Positions 54,127-63,535 of a DNA stretch of 64,000 nt are shown one piece after another. The position numbers were made by a program, and so were the translations under genes. Location: the NCBI GenBank assembly GCA_016703425.1, contig JADJCA010000008.1, positions 360,001 to 424,000 of the forward strand, in the 5' to 3' direction. The first letter of the stretch is position 1; each line of letters opens with the position of its first letter. The notes beneath the pieces were generated by a model. The model was not told where the DNA came from, did not search any database, and saw nothing but the letters and a program-made list of their open reading frames with translations. The stretch comes from Myxococcales bacterium. GTDB lineage: Bacteria > Myxococcota_A > Polyangia > Polyangiales > Polyangiaceae.

Positions 54127-54825
54127 CTAGAAATTCTTGGACACGAGGACGGCTTCGTAGCCGTTGCCCAGGCCGTCCTCGTAGTGCCAAATCACGGGTC
54201 CGACGCCGCGGCAAAACGTGATCGAAGACTCGTAGGCGGCGTCGCGCTTCGCCTTCCAGCAGTCGTCGAAGGTGCCAGCGGCGACGGTGACCTTGCCCGC
54301 GTCTTGCCAAACGTAGTCGTAGAAGTCGTCGCTCCACTTGTGACCGGCCTGCACGGGCTCGTCGGTCGAGAGGCGCCACGCGCCCAGGTAGTGGAAGTAA
54401 ACGCGGTCGTTGTCGACCGAGTAGTCGTAGGTGCCGGCGTTCTTGCAAAGCGACTGCACGGTGTGGGCGGTCTTGCCCGCCTTCTGACTCGTGGACAGCG
54501 CCGTGGCCGTGTGGACACCGTTTTCGCAGCTCGGGTAGAAGCCGAGCACCTTCACGTTGTAGGTCCAGGCGCGGCCTACCTCGATGGGGTCGAGGCGCAT
54601 GTCGGGCTGCGGCTTGCCAGGCGCCGCATCGATCGTCGTCGGCGTCGGGAGCGTCGCGCCATCGACGCTAGGAGTCGGCGAGGCTGCATCGGTCGCCGCG
54701 GGCGTACCGGCGTCATCATCGGTCGCCTGCGAGAGCGGTGCGGACGTGGAGCCTCCGCACGCAACGGAAGCGAAAGCGAAAAAGGCCGCGGCGCCGAAGA
54801 GAGACGAAAGGGAGTGGGTGGGCAT
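54127..54825 (-). CDS. Predicted lipoprotein of unknown function
   Basis: The product has 232 residues. The signal ends in VACG. A spacer rich in Thr, Ala, Asp and Pro (near 28-75) leads to a globular domain of about 150 residues with a mixed beta plan (AWTYNVKVLGFYPSCENGVHT, KWSDDFYDYVWQDAGKVTVAAG, GVGPVIWHYEDGLGNGYEAV) and four Cys. The strand order is reminiscent of lipoproteins that bind small molecules, but I do not recognise a family. It is convergent with the TerB gene. Confidence 0.6.
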   Translation of the reverse strand: MPTHSLSSLFGAAAFFAFASVACGGSTSAPLSQATDDDAGTPAATDAASPTPSVDGATLPTPTTIDAAPGKPQPDMRLDPIEVGRAWTYNVKVLGFYPSCENGVHTATALSTSQKAGKTAHTVQSLCKNAGTYDYSVDNDRVYFHYLGAWRLSTDEPVQAGHKWSDDFYDYVWQDAGKVTVAAGTFDDCWKAKRDAAYESSITFCRGVGPVIWHYEDGLGNGYEAVLVSKNF

Positions 54826-54962
54826 GGTGCGGGCGCGTGTGCAGCCGCGATGCCACAGTGAATCCTCGCAAAAAGGCCGTGGCGCGCGCGGAGTGTGAAG
54901 CGCCAGTCACTGCCACGTGTGACGCGCGCGTAAACGCCTAGTCGACCAGCGCTCGATTTCGT

Positions 54963-55700
54963 TCAGCCGCAGAACGTGCCGACGAGGTTGAAGGCCGTGC
55001 TCATCTCGTCTTGCCCCATGCACTGCTGCGCGAAGCTCTCGCAGCCCTTGGCGGCGTTGACGGGACCGGAGCAGGGACCAGCGGCGGCGGCCGCCATGCA
55101 CGACTGCCGATCGGCCGCACCGCAGTGCGCGCACGCCTGATCTTCGCACGCGAAGCGCGCCTGAAGACGTCCGCCGCACCCGGCTTGGGTGAGGTCGCCC
55201 GAGGCGAGCGCCGCGCAGCCCTCGACGTTGATCTCAACATTGCCCGTCTGCGGGTCGACGATGATGGGACCGTAGTAGGAGCCCTGGCCCTTGACGGTGA
55301 TCGCGCAGGATTGGCAAGCCGCGCTGACCGGCGTTTGACAGCCCTGCTTCTGCAACATGCACGACACGACCGCCGCGCCCTCTTGCTGCGTGCACGCCTT
55401 ACGGGGCGGGCTCGGCGGACGCCACAGGGGCGCAGCCTGCGGCGCTTTGGGCTGACACGCGACTGCGCTGGTGCCGCCGGTGCCGGGAAGGCCAGGCACG
55501 CCGGGGTTGCCGGTGCCGCTCCCCGGAAGCGGCGGGACGACACCGCTGTTGGGCGTCGTCGGGAGGCCGGTACCACCGGCGACGGCAGCGGAGCCGCTCT
55601 TCGCCTGCCGAGCGTCATCGAGGCGCTCGACGTGATCGGAGCAGCCAACCACGAAGAGGGCGAGCAGCGAGAGGGTGGAACCGAGCTGTACGGGACGCAT
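54963..55700 (-). CDS. Cys-rich predicted lipoprotein
   Basis: The product has 245 residues. The signal ends in VVGCS. A Gly/Pro-rich spacer (near 45-75, GVVPPLPGSGTGNPG) is followed by a domain with about 14 cysteines (VSCMLQKQGCQTP, ACQSCAIT, FACEDQACAHCGA), suggesting a disulfide-stabilised fold. No family is recognised. It is divergent from the hydrolase at 56134 with a 433-bp gap. Confidence 0.6.
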   Translation of the reverse strand: MRPVQLGSTLSLLALFVVGCSDHVERLDDARQAKSGSAAVAGGTGLPTTPNSGVVPPLPGSGTGNPGVPGLPGTGGTSAVACQPKAPQAAPLWRPPSPPRKACTQQEGAAVVSCMLQKQGCQTPVSAACQSCAITVKGQGSYYGPIIVDPQTGNVEINVEGCAALASGDLTQAGCGGRLQARFACEDQACAHCGAADRQSCMAAAAAGPCSGPVNAAKGCESFAQQCMGQDEMSTAFNLVGTFCG

Positions 55701-56133
55701 CGTGCTTGGAACTCTGCAATGGTGAGTCCATTCGTACCGCGGCGACGGGCGCGCATTTGCCTACATTAGCGCCCCGAAACCACACGCAAATTTCCGGGCG
55801 TTCAGCGCTCTCCGCATTTGTCCCGACGGGGTTATCCCACATAGGGTGCCAAGGTCGCGGGGTCCTCGATTTGGATCGTCGCCTCGAAGTGACACCGGCT
55901 TCTCGATGCCTGCTCGTCTCCTCTCAACACCGCGCGTCCCCTTCGTCTCGCGCTCGGGTTTCGCTGACGCCGACGCTGCCCAGTGGCGCGTCGAAGGCCG
56001 TGAGCGCGTCCTCGACCGGAGACGAGTGACGCGCTGGCGCGACGCGCGACGTCGTTGTGCAACGCTGATTTGCCGCGAAATGGGTGCTCGCATCGTACCT
56101 TTCGGCTGGCACGAGATCCGCTGAAGGAGAACC
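55701..56133. other. Intergenic region of 433 bp between divergent genes
   Basis: It should hold both promoters. I find no convincing -35/-10 pair and no coding frame with support; the frames here are out of phase with any signal or domain. GAAGGAG at 56123-56129 is the Shine-Dalgarno for the hydrolase gene. Confidence 0.3.
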
Positions 56134-57825
56134 ATGCGCGTTGCCTCGGCCCTGACCCTTGCTCTCATCACCTCGGCTTGCTCTTCGTCCTCCGACGGCG
56201 TGCCCGCTGCGGCGCCGGCCGCGACGCCGCCGGCTGCCGAAGCGACGAAGCCCACCAACCTCGAAAAGACGGGGTGCCGTTTCACGGTTCCAACGAGCCT
56301 CGAAGGCAAGACCTACGACTGCTACGACCTCGTGGTTCCCGAGAACCGGAGCCAAGAAGGCAGCCGAACCATCAAGGTCCACGCCATCCGTTTTCGTGGC
56401 AAGCCTGGCGGGACTCCGACGATCGAACTGAACGGTGGCCCCGGCGCCCCGTCGGAGAGCCTCGCCGTCGACTTGGCTCTTGGAAACAAAGACTCGGAAC
56501 CCATGCGAACGGTCGCGCGCTTCCTCGAGTTCGGGGACTACGTCCTTGTCGATCAACGCGGCGTCGGTCGGTCGATCCCGCGCCTCGGTTGCACCATGGC
56601 GGAGCTTGACGACTACGAGGGTGGCCTCACGAAGTGCCGCACCAGGCACCAGAAGGCGGGCGTCGACCTGACCGGCTACGTGACGCGCGAAAACGCCGAC
56701 GACATTCACGAGATCATGCTCGGCCTCGGCGCGACCAAGATGAACCTTCACGCGATCTCGTACGGAAGCCGCCTCGCCCTCGAGATCTTTCGGCGACACG
56801 GCTCGTCCGTCGCCGGCACCATCATCGACGGCGTGATGCCGGCGCAAGCGAAGGTGTTGTCGGAAGGTGACGTGAACTACGAGACGCTCTTCGCGCGCAT
56901 CTTCGCCGCCTGCGCAAACGATTCGAAGTGCAACCTCACCTATCCGAACCTCGACAAGGCCTTCTCCGACGCGAAGAAGAAGTTGGACGCGGAGCCGTTC
57001 GTCTTGGACGGACAGCCGTACGACTTTCTCTCCTTCGTCATGGAGCTTGAACAAAACCTCTACGCGGACGGCTTCGCGGGCGAGGTGCCGGGCCGCATCA
57101 CTCGCCTCCTGAAGATGACGCAGAGCGAGTTCGCCGCCGAGATCAAGGCGGTCGCCGCCGCGGAGGAGGCGCACTTCGCCGAACAGGACAAGACGCTCGC
57201 GGCGACGGATCTCGGCCGCGAGGTGCTGAAGCGCGGCGCCAGCGACCCCGATCCGGACGCCGCCGGCATGGCCGAGGCCATGTTCCAATCGGTGGTGTGC
57301 AGCGACTACGCGCAATACGAGTCGATCGACGAAGCGCTGGCCTTGGAGGCCAAGATCCGGCCCGAGCTGCGAAACGACGACTCGGTCTACGCCGTCTTCG
57401 ACGCCTGCAAGGGCTGGCCGACTCGCCCCAAGGCCGACGACGTCTTCGCGCCCGTCGCGTCGGACTTGCCGGTGCTGGCCGTCGCCGGCGTCTTCGATCC
57501 CGTGACGCCACCGGCGTGGCGCGACCTGGCGGCGTCGACGTTGTCGAAGAGCCAAAAGGCGACCATGGGCGGCGGGGCCCACGGGGCGCTCGACCCTTGC
57601 GGCATGGGCATCAAGATGGGCTTCCTCGGCGCGCCGGAGGCGCCCGTCGACGCGGCGTGCGCTTCGGCGCAGACGATTCAGTTCGTCTATGACGCGCCTA
57701 AGAACCTCCACCGTCGCGCCCTCCAGCGCGCCGTGACCAAGGCTCCGCTACCAATCTCACCGGGGCTCATGCGGGCGCGCTTCGGCGCGAAGAGCAAGCT
57801 GCACCTGATCCCGCGCGCGCGCTGA
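56134..57825 (+). CDS. S33-family alpha/beta hydrolase lipoprotein (TAP-like)
   Basis: The product has 563 residues. The signal ends in LITSAC. After an Ala/Pro/Thr-rich spacer comes an alpha/beta-hydrolase fold with the oxyanion strand ELNGGPGAPSE and LVDQRGVGRS, the nucleophile elbow AISYGS (Ser209), an acidic residue in GVFDPVTPP, and GGAHGALD for His. This is the plan of TAP-like/proline-iminopeptidase relatives that cleave peptides or esters in the envelope. A GAAGGAG Shine-Dalgarno precedes the ATG. The region after residue 520 is basic and unusual. Confidence 0.85.
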   Translation: MRVASALTLALITSACSSSSDGVPAAAPAATPPAAEATKPTNLEKTGCRFTVPTSLEGKTYDCYDLVVPENRSQEGSRTIKVHAIRFRGKPGGTPTIELNGGPGAPSESLAVDLALGNKDSEPMRTVARFLEFGDYVLVDQRGVGRSIPRLGCTMAELDDYEGGLTKCRTRHQKAGVDLTGYVTRENADDIHEIMLGLGATKMNLHAISYGSRLALEIFRRHGSSVAGTIIDGVMPAQAKVLSEGDVNYETLFARIFAACANDSKCNLTYPNLDKAFSDAKKKLDAEPFVLDGQPYDFLSFVMELEQNLYADGFAGEVPGRITRLLKMTQSEFAAEIKAVAAAEEAHFAEQDKTLAATDLGREVLKRGASDPDPDAAGMAEAMFQSVVCSDYAQYESIDEALALEAKIRPELRNDDSVYAVFDACKGWPTRPKADDVFAPVASDLPVLAVAGVFDPVTPPAWRDLAASTLSKSQKATMGGGAHGALDPCGMGIKMGFLGAPEAPVDAACASAQTIQFVYDAPKNLHRRALQRAVTKAPLPISPGLMRARFGAKSKLHLIPRAR

Positions 57826-57860
57826 GCGGCGACGCGAGAGCGCCGCCGCGACCGCGGCTA

Positions 57861-57887
57861 GTGTGGTGAATCAGAGATTCACCACAC
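57861..57887. terminator. Perfect 12-bp inverted repeat with 3-nt loop
   Basis: GTGTGGTGAATC and GATTCACCACAC flank AGA, 35 bp after the S33 hydrolase stop and between two convergent genes. Because no T-tract follows on either strand, it may be a weak terminator, an mRNA-stabilising stem or a binding site. Confidence 0.4.
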
Positions 57888-57931
57888 GTCGAACAAGGAC
57901 AGGAACCGAGTACACCTGTGACTTTGGCCGA

Positions 57932-57972
57932 CGAATTCGCGCCCCTCGCTCGACGAGGGGGCGCGAGATTCG
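57932..57972. terminator. Long GC-rich hairpin between convergent genes
   Basis: The arms 57932-57948 and 57954-57972 are nearly perfect (two bulges), with GCCCC against GGGGGC at the core, and lie 26 bp before the stop of the RCC1 gene on the minus strand. There is no T-tract. It probably blocks read-through from both sides. Confidence 0.4.
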
Positions 57973-57997
57973 GCGAGCAAACTTCTGACTCAGGACA

Positions 57998-59092
57998 CTA
58001 GGGCAACTTCACTTCGACGGGACGGTGCGAATCGACGTTGGTGCCGTTGCCGAGCTGGCCGCGGTGGTTCTTGCCCCAGCACATGACGGAGCCGCTCTGC
58101 AGGGCGGCGCAAGAGTGCCACTCGCCGCAGGCCACCTGCACAGCGGACGTGATCCCGGGGACGCGCTCCGGCTTCACTTGAGGAGGCTTCGCGGCGGGCC
58201 GCCCGAGCTCACCCTGATGGTTGCTGCCGAAGCAGCTCACGCCGCCGTCTCGATGAACCGCGCAGGTGTGGTAGTAGCCGGCCCCGATCGCGACGACGTC
58301 GGTGAGGCCAGCCACGGCAACGAGGGCGCCGTCGCCACCGCCGCCGAGCGGCGGCGTCCGCCCGAGTTGGCCGAGGTCGTTCATGCCCCAGCAGACCACC
58401 GTGCCGTCCTTCTTGAGCGCGCACGTGTGCGCTTGTCCGGTGGCGAGCGCGGTGACGTCCTTGAGCGCGTCGAGCTTCAAGAAGGAGCTCGCCTTCGTAT
58501 CGGGCGCGAGCGAATTGGGCCCAAGCTGCGCGACGCGCGTGTCGCCGAAACAGCCAACGGTTCCGTCGCGCTGGAGGACGCAGACGTGGCGCTCGCCGGC
58601 GGCCGCCGCGACGACGCCGCTCACAGACGCGGGGACGTCCGCGACGTCTTTCGGCAGCGCGCGATGTTCGGCGCGGAAGCACTTGAGCTCGCCGGCAGAC
58701 GTGACCGCGCAGACGCCGCCCAAGAAAGCGTGAACGCTGCGAACATCCGCGCCCGAAAGGGAAGCCGGCTCGAGGTCGACGTCGAGGAAACACCGGAGGC
58801 CGCCGCCCGCGATGCCGGCGCAGCCGTGCGACGCGGAGAGCGACAGAGACGATGCGCCCTCCAGCGTCCCGACGCGGCGGGGTGTCGTGCGCTTGCCCGG
58901 TTGCCCGCCGAACGACGGATCCTTGGTCTGCGTGTACGCGTCGTCGCCGAAGCAGTAAATGCGCCCCTTGTCGGTGCGCAGGCACGTGTTGTCCTTGCCC
59001 GCCACGACCTCGACGGCACGCCGTGACGAGCAGCCCAAGAGCGGCGTCACCAAGAGGCCGATACCGAGGAGCGTGCGGTTCAACCGGGGCAT
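57998..59092 (-). CDS. RCC1-repeat lipoprotein
   Basis: The product has 364 residues. The signal ends in LLGCSS. The rest is a seven-blade RCC1-type propeller: repeats of the form HTCALKKDGTVVCWGMNDLGQLG with a Cys pair, seen also as HTCAVHRDGGVSCFGSN and HSCAALQSGSVMCWGKN. Such secreted propellers are common in myxobacteria and probably bind partners on the surface. The ATG at 59092 overlaps the 3' end of the DUF4403-like gene by 13 bp. It is convergent with the S33 hydrolase gene. Confidence 0.85.
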   Translation of the reverse strand: MPRLNRTLLGIGLLVTPLLGCSSRRAVEVVAGKDNTCLRTDKGRIYCFGDDAYTQTKDPSFGGQPGKRTTPRRVGTLEGASSLSLSASHGCAGIAGGGLRCFLDVDLEPASLSGADVRSVHAFLGGVCAVTSAGELKCFRAEHRALPKDVADVPASVSGVVAAAAGERHVCVLQRDGTVGCFGDTRVAQLGPNSLAPDTKASSFLKLDALKDVTALATGQAHTCALKKDGTVVCWGMNDLGQLGRTPPLGGGGDGALVAVAGLTDVVAIGAGYYHTCAVHRDGGVSCFGSNHQGELGRPAAKPPQVKPERVPGITSAVQVACGEWHSCAALQSGSVMCWGKNHRGQLGNGTNVDSHRPVEVKLP

Positions 59093-60428
59093 GGCATCGC
59101 GAGTCGGGCGCGACCGGTAAGAGCCACGGTCACGCGCAGATACGTACCATGGGCGTGAATGCCGGTGACCTCGATCTTGTCGACGGCGCCGCGAAAACAC
59201 GCCTTCGGATCGCCGAAGCTGAGCGAAGAGGCGAGCTGCTCCCTGAGCCCGGCGAAACGCTCCGACAAGTCGAGGCTCAGCGCTCGACGGGCGTCGTCGC
59301 GAATGCGATCGCCGTCGGTCATGGCCTTGAGCTTCAGGAGAAAGCTCTTGGTCTCGATGGTGGGCTCGAGATCGGGGATCGTAAGCTCGTTGTCGGCGAG
59401 CTGCGGCTTGCCCGCGAGGAAGAGCTCGCCGTCGAGGTCTTCCTCGATGCCGAGCTTCTTTACGGGACCGCGAATGCGCATCTTCAACACGAGTTGGTCG
59501 CCGCCGGCGTAGACCTCGGGCTCGCTCAAGTAGAGCTCCGGTACTCCTTCGAGAAGAAGTACTTTCCTCCTTCGAAGGTCATGCTCATGGCCTTGGTGAG
59601 CTCGTCGTAGCGCGCGGCGATGGGCACGGTGACGGTGAACGGCCCAGGCACGAGCGTCGCTACGTTCGCCAGCGGCGGCAGCTCCGCTGAGTCCTTCGCC
59701 GATGCGCACGGCAAGGTGACCTGCGGCGCGACGATGAGCGCGAGGTCTTTCTCCATGCCGTCGGCGAGGATCGTCGGGCCCGCTTCCACGCCCAGCACAC
59801 GGAGCTCGGCGCAGCCCTTGGCGTCACCGAGGGGGAACTCAAACGGCAGCTTCACGCGGTCGTGCGCCGTGGCCACGAGGGGACGAAGGTCGTAGCGGAA
59901 CTCCTTGACGCGGCCTTCGATCTCCTTGCCGATGGTGTCGAGGGCGACGATGGTCGAGTCGGCGACCGTCAGGCGTCGGTCCGACGAGGTCACCTTCACC
60001 TCCCTCGATTGAATGCGAACGGCGTACTCGGTGCTGACAACTGGCTCGGCAAAGACGCGCAGCTCCATGGGAACGACAACCGATGAAACGGGGAGGTCGA
60101 CCTTCGCCGTCACGCGGGTGTCAAGCACGATTCGCCCCTGTGAAAACGACAAGGCGACGGGCGTTCGCTCCCACGTGTATTTGCGGTCGCCCGCCAAGAG
60201 ACGGAACGTTCCCTCCCCCTTCGCAGGAACGGCCTCCTCGAGCGCGCTCGCGAGGGCCGTCGCCGTGACGCTGATGTGAGCCACGAGGCGCGCCGGCGCC
60301 GGATCGGCGAGCGGACCGGCGGCGGACGCCGGCGGGCGCGCCGGATAGACCGCACCGAAGCGAGCGGTCCCGCATCCCAAGAGACTGAGGGCGGCGACGG
60401 GGACGACGGCGAGGAAGGCAAGGCGCAT
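59080..60428 (-). CDS. DUF4403-like lipoprotein, frameshifted
   Basis: The N-terminal part starts at the ATG at 60428 with a signal ending LLGCG, followed by about 280 residues of BPI-like strands (ISVTATALASALEEAVP, SVVVPMELRVFAEPV, LPFEFPLGDAKGCAELRVLG). In that frame translation ends at 59526. The next frame continues the same domain plan from PELYLSEPEVYAGG to a stop at 59080. One extra base at the CCGG site (59538-59541) joins the parts into 449 residues, about the usual DUF4403 length. The function of the family is unknown; it is exported to the envelope. The defect looks like a single missing base. Confidence 0.7.
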
Positions 60429-60595
60429 GCGGAAGGGTCCAGAGAGTACAAGAAGGCCGCCCCGACTCGCGAGCGTCCTTCGAAGATCGGCCGAGGAGAG
60501 CGGCCTCGAGCGGCCGCCGGCGGCGATGGAAAGACCAAGGCCCGAACGCGAACGCGCGGGCGGCGCGGAAGATTCCCCGCGGGCCCGAGAACGCG

Positions 60596-61630
60596 TCACT
60601 TGGGGTGGGCTTCGAAGAACTTGAGGACCTCTTCGCCCCAAACGAAGCCCGAGGCGCCGGCGCAGGCAAGGTCATCCCAAACGCCGCCGGTCTTCGCTTT
60701 GCTGCCGGGAACGCAGTGACCGCCGTTGATGGCGCCGAGGCTTCCGCGGGCTTGATAATCGTGGGCCAACGTCTCGAGGACGACGCCCGAGCCGCTGTAG
60801 CGCTTTCGCTCGAAGCCGGCACCGCTGGTGAGCGCCGTGGCAGCGCCCATGGCGAAACCTTTCACGATGGCGTTCACGGCTTGCTCGGCGCACGCCTTCG
60901 GAACGATGGCGTCCTTGGTGCCATACAGAAAGAGGACGTCGAGCGGTCGCGACGGCGTCTTCCCCGCGCCGAAGGGGCAACCGGCGACGATGTTCGCGTC
61001 GAGGGGACAGCCGTCGACCCCGGCGGCGCCCGGCGCGACCGACGCGAAGGTGTCGGCGTGCGCGCACAGGAGGCGGAGCGTGGCGAAGCCACCCTGCGAA
61101 AACCCGGTGGCGTGAACGCGCGAGCGATCGATCGACAGATCGCGAAGGAGCGCGGTGACGAGACGAAAGAGGGCGTCGTCGTGCTCATTGAACCATTGCG
61201 GCCCCGTGAGGCCCGAGAAGGTATGCGTCGGCGCCGTCGGCTGCGCGACCACGTAACCCTTGGCGCCGGCGCGCGAGCGCAGCTCCGTGTGCGCGTCTTC
61301 GAGATCGGCGCTCATGAGCGCCCCGTGGAGGTCGAGGATGAATCCGCAGCCGGCCTTGGGACACGACGCCGGCACGCTGAGCTTGAGCGTGAAGCCCTCG
61401 CAATCGAGCTCCTTGGTGCCCGTCGTGCCGGCCGGCGCGCACGACGCGACGTTGGCGAGCGCGCCATCGGGCAACGTGGCGGTGGCCGCGTCGCCGGGCG
61501 CTTCCGCGACGCCACCGTCGGTGGCACCGCCGCTCGGGGCCGTGGCGTCGGCGCTGGAACAAGCCACGAGGGTGGCGACCAGGCCGAGAAGGAGGCCGAG
61601 CTTGCCGGCGGAGCCGAGACGAACTTGCAT
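60596..61630 (-). CDS. Secreted esterase/depolymerase-like lipoprotein (LpqC-type)
   Basis: The product has 344 residues from the ATG at 61630. The signal ends in LVACSS. After a spacer of about 50 residues rich in Ala, Asp, Gly and Thr comes an alpha/beta-hydrolase fold: CGFILDLHGAL (oxyanion strand), GFSQGGFATL (nucleophile), YGTKDAIVP (acid) and INGGHCVPG (His). This matches the polyhydroxybutyrate depolymerase/feruloyl esterase group. It is probably an extracellular or periplasmic esterase. An in-frame GTG at 61648 is an alternative start. Confidence 0.85.
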   Translation of the reverse strand: MQVRLGSAGKLGLLLGLVATLVACSSADATAPSGGATDGGVAEAPGDAATATLPDGALANVASCAPAGTTGTKELDCEGFTLKLSVPASCPKAGCGFILDLHGALMSADLEDAHTELRSRAGAKGYVVAQPTAPTHTFSGLTGPQWFNEHDDALFRLVTALLRDLSIDRSRVHATGFSQGGFATLRLLCAHADTFASVAPGAAGVDGCPLDANIVAGCPFGAGKTPSRPLDVLFLYGTKDAIVPKACAEQAVNAIVKGFAMGAATALTSGAGFERKRYSGSGVVLETLAHDYQARGSLGAINGGHCVPGSKAKTGGVWDDLACAGASGFVWGEEVLKFFEAHPK

Positions 61631-61715
61631 CGCGCTCCTATAGAACACCGATGCCTCGCGCGGTAGCGCGCCGCCCCAAGTCGACTAACTCGTCAGATCG
61701 CCTACGCTGTCATCC

Positions 61716-62516
61716 GTGTGCGGACGCGCGAGCCTGACGGCCTCACCGGAGGAAATCGCCGACGTCTTCGGCTTGACGGAGATGCCGGAGCTCGTGGCGC
61801 GCTACAACATCGCGCCGACGCAGCCCTTGCCGATGGTTGTCGGCGAGGCGCGCGGAGCGCGCACCCTGCGCTTCGCGCGCTTCGGGCTTCTGCCTCCTTG
61901 GGACAAGGACGTGACGTCAGGCGCGAAGCACATCAATGCGCGGGCCGAGACGCTGCTCGAGAAGCCGATCTTTGCCGCCGCCGCGCGACAGCGTCGATGC
62001 CTCGTCGCCGTCGACGCGTTCTACGAGTGGAAGCGCGGTCGCGCTGGCGCGAAGAACACGCCGTACCGCATCGCGTTTGCGCACGGTGCCCCCTTCGCGC
62101 TGGCCGGCATTTGGGAGACCACGAGGCTCGCCGGTGGCGCCGTTGTGGAGAGTTGCGCCATCGTCACCGGTCCGGCGAAGGGCGCCATCGCGGAGGTGCA
62201 CGATCGGATGCCGCTCGTGGTGGGCGCCGAGCGCTTCGACGCGTGGCTCTCGAAGGAGCGCGACCCCGCGCCGTGGTTGACCGAGATGCTCGAGCGCGCG
62301 CCGGCCTTCGTCGCGACCCGCGTGTCCACCTTCGTCAACGACCCAAGGCACGAGGGGCCGGAGTGCGCAGCGCCGGTCAACGACGGGGCGCCCGATGGCG
62401 ACGGCGGCAAGGAACCGGCGGGGCCGGCGCGAGCGGCGGCCCCGCAAGGCGAGACGCTGTCGCTCTTTGGCGATGGCGGCGCGCCGCGCGGACGTCCGCG
62501 CCGCAAGTCGCCTTGA
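61716..62516 (+). CDS. SOS-response-associated peptidase (SRAP; HMCES/YedK-like)
   Basis: The product has 266 residues from a GTG at 61716, which leaves Cys2 as the first residue after Met removal. SRAP proteins cross-link via Cys2 to abasic sites in single-stranded DNA and protect them. The active-site set is present: CGRAS at the N-terminus, NIAPTQ, INARAET (Asn74), AFYEWK (Glu104) and VHDRMP (His162). A C-terminal extension of about 50 residues ends in a basic tail and holds ETLSLF (246-251), which resembles a beta-clamp-binding peptide. No SOS operator was identified upstream. Confidence 0.92.
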   Translation: MCGRASLTASPEEIADVFGLTEMPELVARYNIAPTQPLPMVVGEARGARTLRFARFGLLPPWDKDVTSGAKHINARAETLLEKPIFAAAARQRRCLVAVDAFYEWKRGRAGAKNTPYRIAFAHGAPFALAGIWETTRLAGGAVVESCAIVTGPAKGAIAEVHDRMPLVVGAERFDAWLSKERDPAPWLTEMLERAPAFVATRVSTFVNDPRHEGPECAAPVNDGAPDGDGGKEPAGPARAAAPQGETLSLFGDGGAPRGRPRRKSP

Positions 62517-62552
62517 GCGTGCTCGCGGCCGAAGCCGAGCATCGCCGTCGCG

Positions 62553-63479
62553 TCAACGCGGCGATTCGCCCTTGGCGCTGACCATCCACGCCTCGTAGAC
62601 GAGGAGATCGTCCTCCGCGTACTTCGAGAACTCGGGCGCGAGGTCGAGGGCCCGAAGGTCGGTCGCCTCGCCCCGCGTCGGCTCGTCGACGACGAGGCGC
62701 CAGCCGGCCGCGCGATGAATGGCTTGGTAGTCCGAATGGCGGAGGCGGTTCTGGTAGTGCAGCGAGCCGTTCATGTACGAGAAGACGGCGCTCGGGTACT
62801 TCAAGAAGTTGAAGGGCCCGATGCGCCGGTCGAAGGCCGCGTAGTGATCGGACATGTCGATCCAGTGGCTCATGACGGCCCGCTCGCTGCCGAGGGCGTG
62901 AAAGCGCTCGGCGATGCGAAGGAGCGCCTCGTTCGGGATGTGCTCCAGCGTGTTGTTGGAGAAGAAGAGGTCGACGGGCCGGTCAAGCGCGATGGTGCTC
63001 GCGTCACCGATGACGCGCTCGATGCCGAGCGTGTCGAGCGCCGCGTCGACGTTGCGCGTCGAGAGCGCGACGTCGAGGAGGCCCACCCGTTCGGTGCCGA
63101 TGCCGGGCACGTCGCCGGCCACGACGATCTCTCGCGCCACGGAGAGCGTGCGCGCGAGCTGGGGCCACTCGAGGTGGCTCGTCACGTCGACCGTGTAGAC
63201 ACGGTCGGCGCCCATGAGCGCCACGCACACGGGGGCGATGGGAAACCAGCCGGTGCCGAGCTCCAGCGCGACAAACCCCTCCGGGACTCGAGCGAGGCCT
63301 GCGTGGTCGAGAAAATGTTGCACGTGCAGCCGCGCTCGATCGCACTTGCCGGCGGCCATCCGCTTCGGAAAGGCGAGGCTCCCCGTGATGCGCCTTCGTG
63401 CGAAGGCCGCGAGCTTGTCACCGTGAGGGACCTTGGAGAACACGGCGACGGCAGCCGCCTTCATGAGCCAGGGGACCAT
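62553..63479 (-). CDS. Class I SAM-dependent methyltransferase-like protein
   Basis: The product has 308 residues. The SAM-binding motif I appears as FVALELGTGWFPIAPV (near residue 70-85), with YTVDVTSHLEW as the acidic motif II and PVDLFFSNNTLEHIPNEAL as motif IV. The N-terminal 60 residues are helical and basic, and the C-terminal 100 are aromatic-rich. The substrate is unknown. The ATG at 63479 is supported only by the domain start. It is convergent with the SRAP gene and divergent from the kinase gene at 63536. Confidence 0.7.
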   Translation of the reverse strand: MVPWLMKAAAVAVFSKVPHGDKLAAFARRRITGSLAFPKRMAAGKCDRARLHVQHFLDHAGLARVPEGFVALELGTGWFPIAPVCVALMGADRVYTVDVTSHLEWPQLARTLSVAREIVVAGDVPGIGTERVGLLDVALSTRNVDAALDTLGIERVIGDASTIALDRPVDLFFSNNTLEHIPNEALLRIAERFHALGSERAVMSHWIDMSDHYAAFDRRIGPFNFLKYPSAVFSYMNGSLHYQNRLRHSDYQAIHRAAGWRLVVDEPTRGEATDLRALDLAPEFSKYAEDDLLVYEAWMVSAKGESPR

Positions 63480-63535
63480 GACGCGATCATGACTACCCGG
63501 TTTTTGGCCAAAGGTAGAGGTAGACTCCTGATCCC

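Noticed and set aside
55924..57711. Long minus-strand open frame of 595 codons
   Set aside because: It lies antisense to the S33 hydrolase gene with its clear signal and catalytic motifs; GC-rich codon use leaves the opposite frame open. No domain is seen.
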